DNA from: Alkalihalobacillus sp. AL-G
GTDB lineage: Bacteria; Bacillota; Bacilli; Bacillales; Fictibacillaceae
DNA: 64,000 nucleotides
Direction: 5' to 3'
NCBI RefSeq assembly: GCF_030643805.1
Contig: NZ_CP094656.1
Coordinates: 3,906,001 to 3,970,000, forward strand
Below are positions 10,788 to 20,337 of the stretch, in pieces. The position numbers and the translations under genes were made by a program. The notes beneath the pieces were generated by a model. That model made no database searches. It saw only the letters and a program-made list of their open reading frames with translations, and had not been told where the DNA came from. Numbering within the stretch: position 1 is the first letter of the stretch; each line of letters begins with the position of its first letter.

Positions 10788-11966
10788 CTAAACCTTTACC
10801 ATGACTGCGTCACCCTGACCGCCACCGCTGCAAATTGCTGCGATACCGATTCCGCCGCCGCGACGCTTCAGTTCATGGATAAGGGTAATGATGATACGTG
10901 CTCCACTTGCACCAATCGGATGGCCTAGTGCTACTGCGCCCCCATTGACATTGACTTTTTCCGGATCAAGCTCAGCGATTTTCGAGCTGGCAAGCGCAAC
11001 TGCCGCAAATGCTTCATTTACTTCATACAGGTCGATGTCCGATAACGATTTACCTGTCTTTTTCAATAATTCGTTGATGACGACACCTGGTGTTTGCGGG
11101 AAGTTTTCCGGTTCCATCGCAATCGCGGTGTGGCCAAGGATTGTCGCCATTACTTCCTTGCCTTCTTTTTGGGCACGTTCCTCTGACATGAGGACGAGTG
11201 CTCCTGCTCCGTCATTGACCCCTGGTGCGTTCCCGGCCGTAATCGTTCCGTCCGCACCGAATACCGGCTTTAATTTTGCCAGTCGGTCTATCTGCGTATC
11301 TTTACGTGGTGACTCATCATCACTCACTACGATTGGATCGCCTTTTCTTTGCGGCACTTGTACCGCTACAATTTCTTCAGCTAACTTCCCTTCGCTGATT
11401 GCTTTTACAGCACGTTGGTGACTGCGGTATGCCCATTCATCCTGCTGTTCACGGGTCAGGTTGAATTCTTTCGCCGTCGAGTTTCCGTAGGTGCCCATAT
11501 GTACACCTTTAAATGAACAGGTCAATCCGTCATCGACCATGGAATCCTTTACAACCGCATCCCCCATTCGAAAGCCCCAGCGTGCTTTTGGCATTAAATA
11601 TGGAGCATTACTCATCGATTCCATACCACCCGCGACGATGACTTCCTCATCACCTGCGCGGATGATTTGGTCTGCCATCGTGACACTTCGCATTCCGGAG
11701 GCACATACTTTGTTGATCGTTTCGGTTTTCACTGCCCAAGGAATGCCGGCATGGTTTGCCGCTTGCCTTGAAGGGATTTGTCCTTGACCTGCTTGGAGGA
11801 CAGATCCGAAAATAACCTCACCGATATCTTCAGGTGAAACGTCTGCACGTTCCATCGCTTCTTTTATCGCGATTCCACCTAGCTGTGAAGCAGTTAATGA
11901 GCTTAGTGCTCCGCCAAACTTTCCGAATGGTGTCCTTACACCACTGATGATTACAGTTTTACTCAT
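10788..11966 (-). CDS. Acetyl-CoA C-acyltransferase (thiolase)
   Basis: Thiolase cleaves 3-oxoacyl-CoA with CoA (or condenses two acetyl-CoA). The 392-residue product has all three catalytic blocks: nucleophilic Cys in [11 protein letters not shown], His in [13 protein letters not shown], and the second Cys in [24 protein letters not shown] is the usual central block. Length and sequence fit the biosynthetic/short-chain type (MmgA-like). The ATG at 11966 follows AAAAGGAGG. A possible operator and promoter are just upstream, so it may start a transcript of its own within the cluster. Confidence 0.95.
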   Translation of the reverse strand: MSKTVIISGVRTPFGKFGGALSSLTASQLGGIAIKEAMERADVSPEDIGEVIFGSVLQAGQGQIPSRQAANHAGIPWAVKTETINKVCASGMRSVTMADQIIRAGDEEVIVAGGMESMSNAPYLMPKARWGFRMGDAVVKDSMVDDGLTCSFKGVHMGTYGNSTAKEFNLTREQQDEWAYRSHQRAVKAISEGKLAEEIVAVQVPQRKGDPIVVSDDESPRKDTQIDRLAKLKPVFGADGTITAGNAPGVNDGAGALVLMSEERAQKEGKEVMATILGHTAIAMEPENFPQTPGVVINELLKKTGKSLSDIDLYEVNEAFAAVALASSKIAELDPEKVNVNGGAVALGHPIGASGARIIITLIHELKRRGGGIGIAAICSGGGQGDAVMVKV

Positions 11967-12008
11967 TTAAAATCCTCCTTTTTTGGCTCTGATCTTGTAA
12001 AATCTTGC

Positions 12009-12020
12009 GAACGAACGCTC
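12009..12020 (-). promoter_or_regulatory. Possible TetR-type operator upstream of the thiolase gene
   Basis: GAACGAACGCTC is a near-perfect 12-bp inverted repeat (GARCG/CGYTC half-sites) 43 bp before the start codon. On the minus strand TTGAGC and TACAAG with a 17-bp spacer could be the promoter it overlaps. Tentative, based on symmetry and position only. Confidence 0.3.
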
Positions 12021-12060
12021 AATCGGTGCAAAAGTAAGGGCTAAGCAGACTCAAGAAATG

Positions 12061-12121
12061 ATATATCAACCATCGAATCCAATATATCGACCACGGACCT
12101 CAATATATCGACCACGAATAG
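12061..12121. repeat. Three tandem ~20-bp repeats between fadF and thiolase
   Basis: Units of 20-21 bp resembling AATATATCGACCACGAATCC occur three times in a row. They belong to the same style of array as those at 5449, 17753, 25310 and 29911, with a different unit sequence. Confidence 0.8.
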
Positions 12122-12190
12122 TAAAATGGTCCTGTTTTTCCTTATGGTCTTCTTAGTCTGCCCCTACCTAATATCATGTTAGAAATCCGC

Positions 12191-14323
12191 TTACTGAGCA
12201 ATCTTCTGCTCTGTTCCGATTACGGATTTTTCAAGGATTTCAACGACGTCCAGTGTTTGGATGTGATCCTCTACCTCTTTCGCCTTCGTACCGTCGCTTA
12301 GCATTGTTAAGCAGTATGGACAGCCGCTTCCGATCATTGTCGGATTTACTTCCATCGCTTGCTCTGTCCGAGCGACATTGACACGGTGGCCTGAGTCTTC
12401 CTCCATCCACATCATTCCGCCGCCCGCTCCACAGCACATTCCGTTTTGGCGGTTTCGGTTCATTTCAACAACCGTAACACCAGGAATCGCTTTCAAAATT
12501 TCGCGCGGTGGTTCGTAAACTTCGTTGTAACGACCGAGGTAGCAGGAATCATGATACGTGATCGTTTCATTGACTTCATGTGTCGGGTTCAGACGACCTT
12601 CTCTGATCCATTGTGCCAGCAACTCAGTGTGATGGTGCACTTCAACGCCCTCAAGACCAAAGTCAGGGTATTCATTTTTAAACGTGTTATATGCGTGCGG
12701 ATCGATCGTAATGATCTTCTTAACATTGTGCTTTTGGAACAACTCGATGTTTTTCGTTGCAATCTCCTGGAACAAGAACTCGTTCCCAATCCGTCGAGGC
12801 GTATCTCCGGAGTTTTTCTCCTTATTACCGAGTATTGCAAACTTGATTCCAGCCGTGTTCATGATACGCGCAAGTGACAAGGCAATCTTTTGGCTTCGGT
12901 TATCATAAGAGCCCATTGAGCTGACCCAGAAAAGGTATTCAAAATCTTCACCGGCTTTTTCAACCTCTTTTACAGTTGGAATATGGACATCATCGTGCCC
13001 GTCGCGCCAGTTGTCACGCTCTTTACGGCTTAAGCCCCATGGGTTTCCTTGACGTTCGATGTTCTGGATCGCACGTTGACCATCAGAATCCATCTTGCCT
13101 TCCGTTAAAACAAGATAACGGCGCATATCGATTATTTTATCGACGTGTTCGTTCATGACCGGGCACTGATCCTCACAATTACGACACGTCGTACATGCCC
13201 AAATTTCTTCTTCAGTAATGACTTCACCGATCAAATCGATCGTATATTCAAATCCGCCGCTGCCTTCAGAGGCTGCAGCACTTTCTTCGACACCTTTACC
13301 TTGAGCTGCATAGGCGAGCTGGTTTCCTGTCGTGCCTTGAAAGGCGAAGCCAGGAACCCAAGGAGTACGCGACGTAACAGCTGCTCCTTTTTCAGTCAGG
13401 TGATCACGAATTTTAACGATCAGGTCCATTGGTGAAAGCATCTTTCCTGTGCCAGTTGCTGGACAAACATTCGTACAACGTCCACATTCAACACAAGCAT
13501 ATAAATCAACCAGTTGCTTTTGGTTGAAGTCCTCCACTTTTCCGACACCGAACGTTTCTTGGCTTTCATCCTCAAAATCGATCGCAGCAAGGCGTCCAAC
13601 TTTATGTGTTCGTCCGAGAAAGACGTTGAGTGGACCAGCGATCAAGTGTGCATGCTTGGATTGCGGAACATACACTAGGAATGTTAAAAGGATGAGCAAA
13701 TGGATCCACCAGGACACGTAAAACAACACTGCCGCTACAGTCTCTCCAACCCAGCTGAACAAGAATGCAATTGTACTTGCTACAGGCGCTGTCCAGCTGC
13801 CTTCTAGGTCATGCCAGATGATCTCCATTCCATTTCCGAACAGCACAGACAGCATTAGTCCACCGATAAATAAAAGGACAAGTCCTGCTTTAAATCCTCG
13901 TTTCAAGCGAACAAGTTTTTCAATATAACGACGATAAAACGCCCATATTACTGCAACAAGAATCATCAACGTAACGAATTCCTGGAATAAGGTAAACGCC
14001 GGATACAACGGTCCAAGCGGCAAATGAGATCCAGGTGCAAGACCCTTCCAAACCATATCGATCGCGCCGAATTGAACCATTAGAAAGCCATAAAACATCA
14101 TGACATGGATGATTCCGCTTTTTTTATCCTTCAAAAGCTTTTTCTGTCCGAATACGTTCACAAGAATTGCTTGCAAACGTTCTTTCATTGAATGATCAAA
14201 CTCAGCTTTTTTTCCAAGCTTGATATACTCGTATCTCGTTTTGACTACATAAGCAAATAAATAAATTCCGTAAGCGGTTACAAAAAGAAACGCAAGCCAA
14301 TTAATGATCAATAACGTCTCCAC
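12191..14323 (-). CDS. fadF: FadF: membrane iron-sulfur oxidoreductase for beta-oxidation electrons
   Basis: A 710-residue HdrD/GlpC-like protein thought to take electrons from reduced ETF to the quinone pool during fatty-acid oxidation. N-terminal part: five to six membrane segments (about 5-28, 75-95, 110-130, 150-170, 185-215). Then a ferredoxin domain with two 4Fe-4S motifs, CVECGRCTNVCP and CTTCRNCEDQCP, and a C-terminal pair of CCG domains (SCYLGR, CCGAGGGMMW, GSGCPYCLTM). The start is a GTG at 14323 with AAGGGAG upstream. First gene of the acyl-CoA cluster, directly behind a FadR-like operator. Confidence 0.94.
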   Translation of the reverse strand: METLLIINWLAFLFVTAYGIYLFAYVVKTRYEYIKLGKKAEFDHSMKERLQAILVNVFGQKKLLKDKKSGIIHVMMFYGFLMVQFGAIDMVWKGLAPGSHLPLGPLYPAFTLFQEFVTLMILVAVIWAFYRRYIEKLVRLKRGFKAGLVLLFIGGLMLSVLFGNGMEIIWHDLEGSWTAPVASTIAFLFSWVGETVAAVLFYVSWWIHLLILLTFLVYVPQSKHAHLIAGPLNVFLGRTHKVGRLAAIDFEDESQETFGVGKVEDFNQKQLVDLYACVECGRCTNVCPATGTGKMLSPMDLIVKIRDHLTEKGAAVTSRTPWVPGFAFQGTTGNQLAYAAQGKGVEESAAASEGSGGFEYTIDLIGEVITEEEIWACTTCRNCEDQCPVMNEHVDKIIDMRRYLVLTEGKMDSDGQRAIQNIERQGNPWGLSRKERDNWRDGHDDVHIPTVKEVEKAGEDFEYLFWVSSMGSYDNRSQKIALSLARIMNTAGIKFAILGNKEKNSGDTPRRIGNEFLFQEIATKNIELFQKHNVKKIITIDPHAYNTFKNEYPDFGLEGVEVHHHTELLAQWIREGRLNPTHEVNETITYHDSCYLGRYNEVYEPPREILKAIPGVTVVEMNRNRQNGMCCGAGGGMMWMEEDSGHRVNVARTEQAMEVNPTMIGSGCPYCLTMLSDGTKAKEVEDHIQTLDVVEILEKSVIGTEQKIAQ

Positions 14324-14419
14324 TATTCCAACTCCCTTCAGTTGTTCATGCAGTTATTTTAATAACGAAAGAATTCCATTAGGTCATCTATTCAGAATGA
14401 AACTAATTTTCTGACACCA

Positions 14420-14456
14420 ATTATAGCATAAATTGAACTGAATGAGCATTCAGTCA
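14420..14456 (-). promoter_or_regulatory. fadF promoter with FadR-type operator
   Basis: Minus strand: an extended -10 (TGCTATAAT, hexamer at 14420-14425) with an 18-bp palindrome TGAATGAGCATTCAGTCA at 14439-14456 covering the -35 region. The palindrome fits the published Bacillus FadR box (TGAATGAnTAnTCATTCA) at 15 or more positions. A TetR repressor bound here would block fadF. The likely binder is either the TetR protein at 5543-6187 or a FadR encoded elsewhere. Confidence 0.65.
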
Positions 14457-14592
14457 ACGTATTTTTTTAAAAAAATTCTGTCACCACCCCTCTATCTCCT
14501 TGATGTTGGGGATGAAGTGAAACATCGACGCTTATGTGTAATACATCGCTCTCAAAAGGAGATACTACATTCATTAAGTCTGTAAACTGGAG

Positions 14593-15789
14593 GTGAGGAG
14601 CATATTCGTCTTATTCGTTATTTTATTTGCGATCATTGTCTGGTTTGCTCTTGACTTCTATTTCGGCCGGCAGCAGCACTTTTCAGAAAAAAATACGCTC
14701 TTCCACCCTCCGAGAAAGGGAAATGCTGAATTCTTCTCAGTAGGCACTCAGTTTTTCTCAACCTTATTTCAAGATTTAAAGCATGCAAAGTCGTTCATTT
14801 TTGTGCAGTTTTACATTATTAGAAACGATCCGATCGGAAATGAATTGCTTCAAATATTAAAAAACCGGGCGGCTGACGGGGTCGAGGTCTACTTGCTGGT
14901 CGATGCAGTCGGAAGTCATAAATTACCTAAGAAAACGATCAAGCAGCTTAGGGAATCCGGCATATTTGTAGCCTATTCACAGCGTCCGAAACTTCCATAC
15001 CTCTTCTATTCACTTAATCGAAGGAACCATCGAAAAATCACGGTTGTCGATTCCAAAGTCGGTTACATTGGGGGCTTTAATGTCGGTGAAGAATATCTAG
15101 GTCGTGATCCGAGGCTTGGGCAATGGCGTGATTACCACCTCAGACTGACAGGCGATGTACTCGAAAGCTTTCTGGAGGTAATCAGATTTGACTGGAAAGT
15201 GGCTACGAGTGAGGATCTATTTCCCCCCGTAACTGAACCTGTAGAAAACGGTGCTCAGAGCTTTCAAATATTTGCGACAAACGGAGCATACATGGCTCAT
15301 TTTTTTCTCGAGTATATCGAAAACGCCGAGCAATCCATCTTTATCGGAACCCCGTATTTTATCCCTGGTCGAAAAATGGTACTGGCACTGATTGCTGCTG
15401 TTAAACGTGGTGTTAGAGTGACGATTCTTATTCCGATGAAAGCGGATCATGCTTTTGTAAAAGAGGCGGCTTTTCCCTATTTGTTGCCGTTGTTACATGC
15501 TGGAGCCGATGTGTATCGTTACTATCCGGGATTTTACCATGCAAAGGTGATGATGATCGATCGGAAGGTTTGTGATATCGGTACAGCGAACTTCGACAAA
15601 CGAAGCTTTTATTTAAATGATGAAGTGAACTGTCTTTTTGATTCACCTGATTTGATTCATAAAATTGAAAAAATCCTAGAATTTGATATCCAAGAATCAG
15701 AACGGTTAACCTTACCTGATTTAGGGAATCGATCGATTATTGATCGAGGAAAAGAAATGTTCGCTTTGTCAATATCAAGGTTCTTATGA
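14593..15789 (+). CDS. Cardiolipin synthase (ClsB/YwjE type, phospholipase D family)
   Basis: Condenses phosphatidylglycerol to cardiolipin at the membrane. 398 residues, the length of B. subtilis YwjE and shorter than ClsA. One N-terminal hydrophobic segment (about 2-20) and two HKD motifs: HRKITVVD near residue 140 and HAKVMMID near 318, each followed by the usual GG/GT and N residues (YIGGFNVGEEYLG, DIGTANFDKRS). The start is uncertain: GTG at 14593 is the only standard start codon before the hydrophobic segment, but GGAG abuts it directly. Divergent from fadF and followed by a ZIP transporter 44 bp later. Confidence 0.92.
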   Translation: MRSIFVLFVILFAIIVWFALDFYFGRQQHFSEKNTLFHPPRKGNAEFFSVGTQFFSTLFQDLKHAKSFIFVQFYIIRNDPIGNELLQILKNRAADGVEVYLLVDAVGSHKLPKKTIKQLRESGIFVAYSQRPKLPYLFYSLNRRNHRKITVVDSKVGYIGGFNVGEEYLGRDPRLGQWRDYHLRLTGDVLESFLEVIRFDWKVATSEDLFPPVTEPVENGAQSFQIFATNGAYMAHFFLEYIENAEQSIFIGTPYFIPGRKMVLALIAAVKRGVRVTILIPMKADHAFVKEAAFPYLLPLLHAGADVYRYYPGFYHAKVMMIDRKVCDIGTANFDKRSFYLNDEVNCLFDSPDLIHKIEKILEFDIQESERLTLPDLGNRSIIDRGKEMFALSISRFL

Positions 15790-15833
15790 TATGTTTTTTG
15801 ATCGAGGTTTGAAACATACTTACAAAGGAGGGA

Positions 15834-16568
15834 ATGCCGGTGTGGCTGGCCTTAGCAACAGGGGCGATCGCAGGATCCTCCGTATTTCTTGGTGCTCTTA
15901 TTGGAATTTTTGTAAAGCTTCGTGAAGCTTATATTGCGATGATCATGGCATTCGGAACAGGGATACTGATTGGCGCATCGGTATTTGAACTTTTGAAAGA
16001 ATCAGCCGAAAAAGGCGGTCTCGTTTATACGAGCGTCGGTTTTTTGTCCGGCAGCTTGGTTTTTACGAGCTTTAATCTCTATTTAGCTAAAAAAGGCGGG
16101 CAAAAGCGGAAAAGCTCTGAAAAAAAACCGGCGGGTCATTCTGGAACAGCCATTTTTTTCGGTACTATACTCGATGCAATTCCTGAGTCTGTCATAATAG
16201 GGCTCGCCATCCTTCAAAATGGTACAATTGGCTGGCTGCTCGTGATCGCTGTTTTTATCAGTAATTTTCCTGAGGGTTTATCAAGTAGTGTCGGTCTAAA
16301 AAAGAACGGTTACTCGAATCTGAAAATTTTAGTTATGTGGGGAATCGTTTGCGTGTTGGCTGGGCTAAGCTCGCTAGCAGGCTATTTTTTCTTAGAGGAT
16401 ACCAGTCCCGAAACGATTGCGGTGATCAGTTCATTTGCCGCGGGTGGAATTATTGCAATGGTTACTGATACGATGGTCCCGGATGCATTTCGTAAAGGTG
16501 GACCGCTTGTCGGGTTTGTTACCTCCCTCGGGCTTTTAACATCGCTGATCCTGACACATTTTCAGTAA
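15834..16568 (+). CDS. ZIP-family metal transporter
   Basis: Inner-membrane divalent metal permease of 244 residues with about eight hydrophobic segments. The metal-site helices are recognisable: LDAIPESVIIG (about 113-123) and ISNFPEGLSSS (about 145-155), where NFPEG replaces the classic HNxPEG. A basic loop (GGQKRKSSEKKP) lies between helices 3 and 4. AAAGGAGGG precedes two in-frame starts, ATG at 15834 (very close) and GTG at 15840 (better spacing). Either gives nearly the same protein. Metal (zinc, manganese or other) cannot be told from sequence. Likely co-transcribed with the cardiolipin synthase. Confidence 0.88.
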   Translation: MPVWLALATGAIAGSSVFLGALIGIFVKLREAYIAMIMAFGTGILIGASVFELLKESAEKGGLVYTSVGFLSGSLVFTSFNLYLAKKGGQKRKSSEKKPAGHSGTAIFFGTILDAIPESVIIGLAILQNGTIGWLLVIAVFISNFPEGLSSSVGLKKNGYSNLKILVMWGIVCVLAGLSSLAGYFFLEDTSPETIAVISSFAAGGIIAMVTDTMVPDAFRKGGPLVGFVTSLGLLTSLILTHFQ

Positions 16569-16571
16569 AAA

Positions 16572-16612
16572 GAGGCAAGTGATCAATAAATTATCCTGGT
16601 GCCTCGTTTCCA
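16572..16612 (+). terminator. Weak hairpin after the ZIP transporter
   Basis: GAGGCA at 16572-16577 pairs with TGCCTC at 16600-16605, followed by GTTTCC. The stem is short and the T-run poor, so termination here is only probable. Confidence 0.4.
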
Positions 16613-16741
16613 TAAAATAAAGGGGCTGACCCAAAAGAAAAATCCCTTCAAATTGTTTCAGCCTTCCTACCATTGCCAGAAATTTTATATCATTGATGAA
16701 AAGTTCAAGTTGTAAGTGCAAATTCTTATTTATGAAAGTGG

Positions 16742-17521
16742 TCACGGATTATCACGCAATACTTTCGAGTTGATGAACGAGTCAATCAAGTGGTTGAGCT
16801 CTTTCCAGTGGCGTGTCGGCAGTTCATGGAAAGCATGCCGAACAACCGCAATACTGCAGTTCCGAACATGCAGCTGGTAGTCGGATGCATGTGCCCTCGT
16901 ATGGCGGGCGAACTGACCATACACAACAAGCATCGGAGCATCAATTTCCTGTAATCGATCGAGACAGGAATACGTGTAGGATGTTCGATAAAATTCGTGC
17001 CAAACCGATTGATCCGTCTGCAGCATCGATTGAATCAAGTGTTCGCGTTCTGCCTTTGATTGTGCATGTGCCGTTGCAATAATCATCGCAAGCTGTAACG
17101 GCGCTGATTTCGAAAGCAGGAGGCCGCCCTGATATTCTAAGTTTAAAAGAAAAGACTTCACTCGTGGATAACCGCCGCTCAACACAATACCCAGCGTGCG
17201 TTCAGGATAAGAAAGAGCGAAGTGTTGTACGACCGAACCCCCTGCCGAGTACCCGATAAGCACCGCTCTTTGTATGTTCAAGGCATCAAGAAGATCCTTC
17301 AATTCAGCCGCTAACGCCTCCATTGTGGGAGATTGTTGGCACGACTCACTTTCCCCGTGCCCGCACATATCGTATGTGATTATCCGGTAGTTTTTAGAAA
17401 GCTCGAATTGTTTATGAAAGACAGCTTGCCCCATGCCGGGCGGGTGTAAGAAAACAAGCGGTAACCCTTGGCCGGAGTCTTTATAACTCACTTTTCGATT
17501 ATGTACAGAAACAAAAGTCAA
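16742..17521 (-). CDS. Alpha/beta-fold hydrolase, substrate unknown
   Basis: A serine hydrolase of about 259 residues. The core pattern is clear: FLHPPGMG (oxyanion loop), DMCGHGESE, nucleophile elbow LIGYSAGGSVVQ (Ser about residue 105), a cap region, APMLVVYG with the acid-strand position following, and a C-terminal HAFHELP with the catalytic His. The start is uncertain. I prefer TTG at 17521, 6 bp after GGGAGAGG, over ATG at 17527 (abutting the site) or 17539 (no site). It lies 58 bp behind a tiny XapX gene in the same direction. Substrate could be an ester, lactone or peptide; nothing here tells which. Confidence 0.85.
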   Translation of the reverse strand: MTFVSVHNRKVSYKDSGQGLPLVFLHPPGMGQAVFHKQFELSKNYRIITYDMCGHGESESCQQSPTMEALAAELKDLLDALNIQRAVLIGYSAGGSVVQHFALSYPERTLGIVLSGGYPRVKSFLLNLEYQGGLLLSKSAPLQLAMIIATAHAQSKAEREHLIQSMLQTDQSVWHEFYRTSYTYSCLDRLQEIDAPMLVVYGQFARHTRAHASDYQLHVRNCSIAVVRHAFHELPTRHWKELNHLIDSFINSKVLRDNP

Positions 17522-17579
17522 GTCCATCCTCTCCCTCATGTCAGTTCATCATTAAAGGTAACACTGAAATGACAAATTT

Positions 17580-17711
17580 ATACCCTAAATAAATACCGAC
17601 AATACCGAGAATTCCCGCTAAGGCAGGCGGTGCTGGAATCGGCAATTTCAACAAGGCAAAAACAACCCCTACGCTAAAGCCGGTTACAATTGATAAGAGT
17701 AAAATCTTCAA
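17580..17711 (-). CDS. XapX-domain (DUF1427) mini-protein, C-terminus shortened
   Basis: A 43-residue hydrophobic protein beginning MKILLLSIVTGFSVG and containing KLPIPAPPALAGILGIVGI, the XapX signature. The TTG start has GGAGG 8 bp upstream. XapX proteins are short membrane proteins of unknown function. The frame stops (TAA at 17580-17582) right after GIYLG, where homologues usually continue. Adding one base in the GTAAAATTT run would continue into YKFVISVLPLMMN and a TGA at 17542, so a one-base deletion (real or sequencing) near 17577-17581 is plausible. Co-directional with the hydrolase. Confidence 0.65.
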
Positions 17712-17752
17712 TTTTAAAACCTCCGTTTTTTACGAAATGCTGATATCCCTAG

Positions 17753-17841
17753 TTTCGCAGTTAATTTTTGACGTCGCAGTTATTATTTCAATTTCGCAGT
17801 TTATTTTTGATTTTCGCAGTTAATGCCGCAACTTTCACAGT
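17753..17841. repeat. Five tandem ~20-bp repeats between XapX and argS
   Basis: CGCAGT occurs at 17756, 17775, 17795 and 17815, with a degenerate CACAGT at 17836: spacing 19, 20, 20 and 21 bp. The unit is roughly TTTCGCAGTTAATTTTTGAC. Its core is the reverse complement of the AACTGCGAAA core of the array at 29911-29970, so the two loci carry the same repeat type in opposite orientation. Confidence 0.8.
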
Positions 17842-17986
17842 AGCCCCTATCCTGATGGTCCCTTTTTTAAGTTTAGCGATCTGATAATCACCAATTGGCC
17901 AACCCTCCAAAAAAGGGTGGCCCGAACAGTGGAAGAAATGAATTATCATCAAACATCCCCTTGTCTGAGTCACCCTAAAATAGTAT

Positions 17987-19657
17987 TTACATTTTCTTTG
18001 GAGCAGAAACGCCGATCAGCTTCAGTCCGTTCTGAAGCGTTTGTTGAACAGCCTTCATGAGAGCATACCGCGCATTACTTTGATCTGGATTTTCATCGTC
18101 CAATACCCGTTCAGCATTGTAAAAGCTGTGTAACGTTGAGGCTAATTCAAATAAATAATTAGTCATACGATGGGTCGAAAGTGTCAGGGCTGCTTCTGTT
18201 ACAGCAACTGGAAACTCGCCGAGCTTTTTCAACAAGTCATATTCTTTTTCCGACTGGATTGGAGAAAGATCAACCTGCCCATCATACGTATAGCCTTTAT
18301 CCGCACCTTGACGAAGCATGCTGCATACCCGTGCATGTGCATATTGTACGTAATAGACTGGATTTTCATTCGAATGCGAAACGGCTAGGTCCATATCAAA
18401 ATCAAGATGGGAATCCGAGCTTCGCATTGCAAAGAAATAACGCATTGCATCAATACCGACTTCCTCCATCAATTCCCTCAAAGTCACCGCTTTTCCGGTC
18501 CGCTTACTCATTTTCACTTTCTCGCCATTTTGGAACAGGCTGACGAGCTGTATAATCTGAATCTCCAGCTGTTCTCGATTATATCCGAGCGCCTCAAATG
18601 CCGCCTTCATCCGTGGAATATAACCGTGATGGTCCGCACCCCAAATGTTGATCACCGTTTCAAATCCACGCTGCAGCTTGTCAAAATGATAGGCAATGTC
18701 TGGCGTCAGGTAGGTGTAGGTTCCGTCGTTCTTAATTAAAACACGGTCTTTATCATCGCCAAAATCGGTCGTCTTGAACCAGGTAGCCCCGTCCTTCTCG
18801 TAGGTGACTCCCTTACTGTTCAGCAATTCCAGTGCCTGATCGATTTTACCAGAAGTATAAAGAGATGTTTCAGAATACCACTCATCGAAGTCAACACGGA
18901 AATCAGCCAGATCCTTTTGAATTTTCTCAAGCTCTTTTTTCAAACCGAACTCCCGGAAAAACCGCAAGCGCTCCTCTTGATTTAGTTCAACGTACTTATC
19001 TCCGTCTTGATCGACAATTTCCTTTGCAAACCCGATGATATCCTTGCCGTAATAGCCATCCTCAGGCATTTGCACCTCTTTACCGAGCTGTTCAAAGTAC
19101 CGTGCTTCAATCGAAAGAGCGAGGTTATGTATCTGATTACCTGCATCGTTGATATAATATTCCCTTGAAACGTCAAAGCCTGCTTTATCTAACAGATTAC
19201 ACAGCGTATCCCCTACTGCCGCTCCACGTGCGTGGCCGAGGTGCAGGCTTCCAGTCGGGTTGGCGGAAACGAACTCGATCTGGATCTTCTTACCCTTGCC
19301 CTCGTTTGTCTCACCATACTCCTCTCCAGATTGAATGATGGCTGGAATCAATTCGGTCAAATAGTGATTATCTAGGTAAAAATTGATAAACCCTGGCCCT
19401 GCAATTTCAATTTTCTCAATCGACGCTTTCGAACGGTCAAAGCTGGCGACCAATTCCTCTGCAATCTGGCGTGGCGCCTTTTTGGCGATTCGTGCGAGCT
19501 GCATCGCCATATTGGTTGCGTAGTCACCGTACTCTTTATTTTTCGGAAGCTCAAGAACAACCTCTGGGAGTTCCTCTTTAGATGCCAATCCGGCTTTTAA
19601 AACCGCCTCAGCAATTTCCGTTTTCAATTTTCTTTGTACTTGTTCAACGATGTTCAT
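17987..19657 (-). CDS. argS: Arginyl-tRNA synthetase
   Basis: Class I synthetase charging tRNA-Arg. 556 residues, normal for Bacillus. N-terminal additional domain (about 1-115), Rossmann core with the HIGH variant [12 protein letters not shown] after SANPTGS, KMSKS-loop [12 protein letters not shown], and the DALR anticodon-binding domain (about 435-556, ending [12 protein letters not shown]). The ATG at 19657 overlaps the stop of ywiB by four bases, so translation is probably coupled. No T-box leader is present, as the gene follows ywiB directly. Confidence 0.97.
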   Translation of the reverse strand: MNIVEQVQRKLKTEIAEAVLKAGLASKEELPEVVLELPKNKEYGDYATNMAMQLARIAKKAPRQIAEELVASFDRSKASIEKIEIAGPGFINFYLDNHYLTELIPAIIQSGEEYGETNEGKGKKIQIEFVSANPTGSLHLGHARGAAVGDTLCNLLDKAGFDVSREYYINDAGNQIHNLALSIEARYFEQLGKEVQMPEDGYYGKDIIGFAKEIVDQDGDKYVELNQEERLRFFREFGLKKELEKIQKDLADFRVDFDEWYSETSLYTSGKIDQALELLNSKGVTYEKDGATWFKTTDFGDDKDRVLIKNDGTYTYLTPDIAYHFDKLQRGFETVINIWGADHHGYIPRMKAAFEALGYNREQLEIQIIQLVSLFQNGEKVKMSKRTGKAVTLRELMEEVGIDAMRYFFAMRSSDSHLDFDMDLAVSHSNENPVYYVQYAHARVCSMLRQGADKGYTYDGQVDLSPIQSEKEYDLLKKLGEFPVAVTEAALTLSTHRMTNYLFELASTLHSFYNAERVLDDENPDQSNARYALMKAVQQTLQNGLKLIGVSAPKKM

Positions 19658-20088
19658 GTTCTTTCCCCTTTCAGCCTGATTGACAATTGGTGGTTTCCGG
19701 TCTCTTCGCCTTCAAATAATACGCGGTACTCGAGTGAAAGAGCTCCGACCTTTGTCCTTTCATCCCACTTGAAGTCCATCGATTTGGTGTCCGTCCCGAT
19801 TTTGATCGGTCCATACAAGCTTCCATATGTCCCATCGGTCTGTTCACCTTGTATGAACTGCTGCCGCATCGAGACTGCTCCGCGTCGAATAATGGTGGCA
19901 TCCCCGTCCGTTATTTTAATCGTAGTGTTCACCTTGTCCGTTTCGTTTATAACTTCCTCGTAACGTACATATGTAGCCGATTCCTTCTGATACAACGTTC
20001 CTGGAGCAGAAAACCGGATTTCTTCCTGTTCCCCTGATTGATCAGAGATTGAATGCAGCGATATAGTTATGGGTGTTGAATCGTCCAA
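19654..20088 (-). CDS. ywiB: YwiB-family protein (DUF1934)
   Basis: Small beta-barrel-like cytosolic protein of unknown function, conserved next to argS in Bacillus. About 144 residues: TPITISLHS at the N-terminus, [15 protein letters not shown] in the middle, and [20 protein letters not shown] near the end, the usual DUF1934 pattern. The start is not certain. I take TTG at 20088, eleven bases after AAAGGGG, which matches the family's N-terminus just before TPI; GTG at 20097 and TTG at 20118 are also in frame. It overlaps argS by four bases (ATGA). Confidence 0.85.
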   Translation of the reverse strand: MDDSTPITISLHSISDQSGEQEEIRFSAPGTLYQKESATYVRYEEVINETDKVNTTIKITDGDATIIRRGAVSMRQQFIQGEQTDGTYGSLYGPIKIGTDTKSMDFKWDERTKVGALSLEYRVLFEGEETGNHQLSIRLKGERT

Positions 20089-20298
20089 GCCGTTCACATC
20101 CCCTTTAGTGGTGTTCAATTTGTATAAGTGGCGTTCATTGGTTACCTGATGATTAACAAAATTTCTGTAAGCCGTTCCTGTACACGCCTTCTTTAACCTT
20201 GCTATTATAACAAAGAAAACTCTGTAAAGCCAAGCCTTGGCGTAGGCTCATCCTAAAATGAACTAATACTTTTTTTAAACTCTCTGAACATAAAAAAA

Positions 20299-20337
20299 AC
20301 CCTTTCTTTTCCAAGCCAGTCGGGAAAAAGGAAGGGT
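20299..20337 (-). terminator. Intrinsic terminator downstream of the PAS kinase
   Basis: ACCCTTTCTTTTCC pairs with GGAAAAAGGAAGGGT, and the minus-strand side continues into a run of eight T. It lies about 160 bp past the kinase stop. Apart from this hairpin I see nothing defined in 20089-20494. Confidence 0.7.

Noticed and set aside
17788-17949. 53-codon minus-strand frame starting MIIHFFHCSGHPF between XapX and argS
   Set aside because: AAGGGG precedes it, but its C-terminal part is translated from the tandem repeats and it has no recognisable domain. More likely chance.
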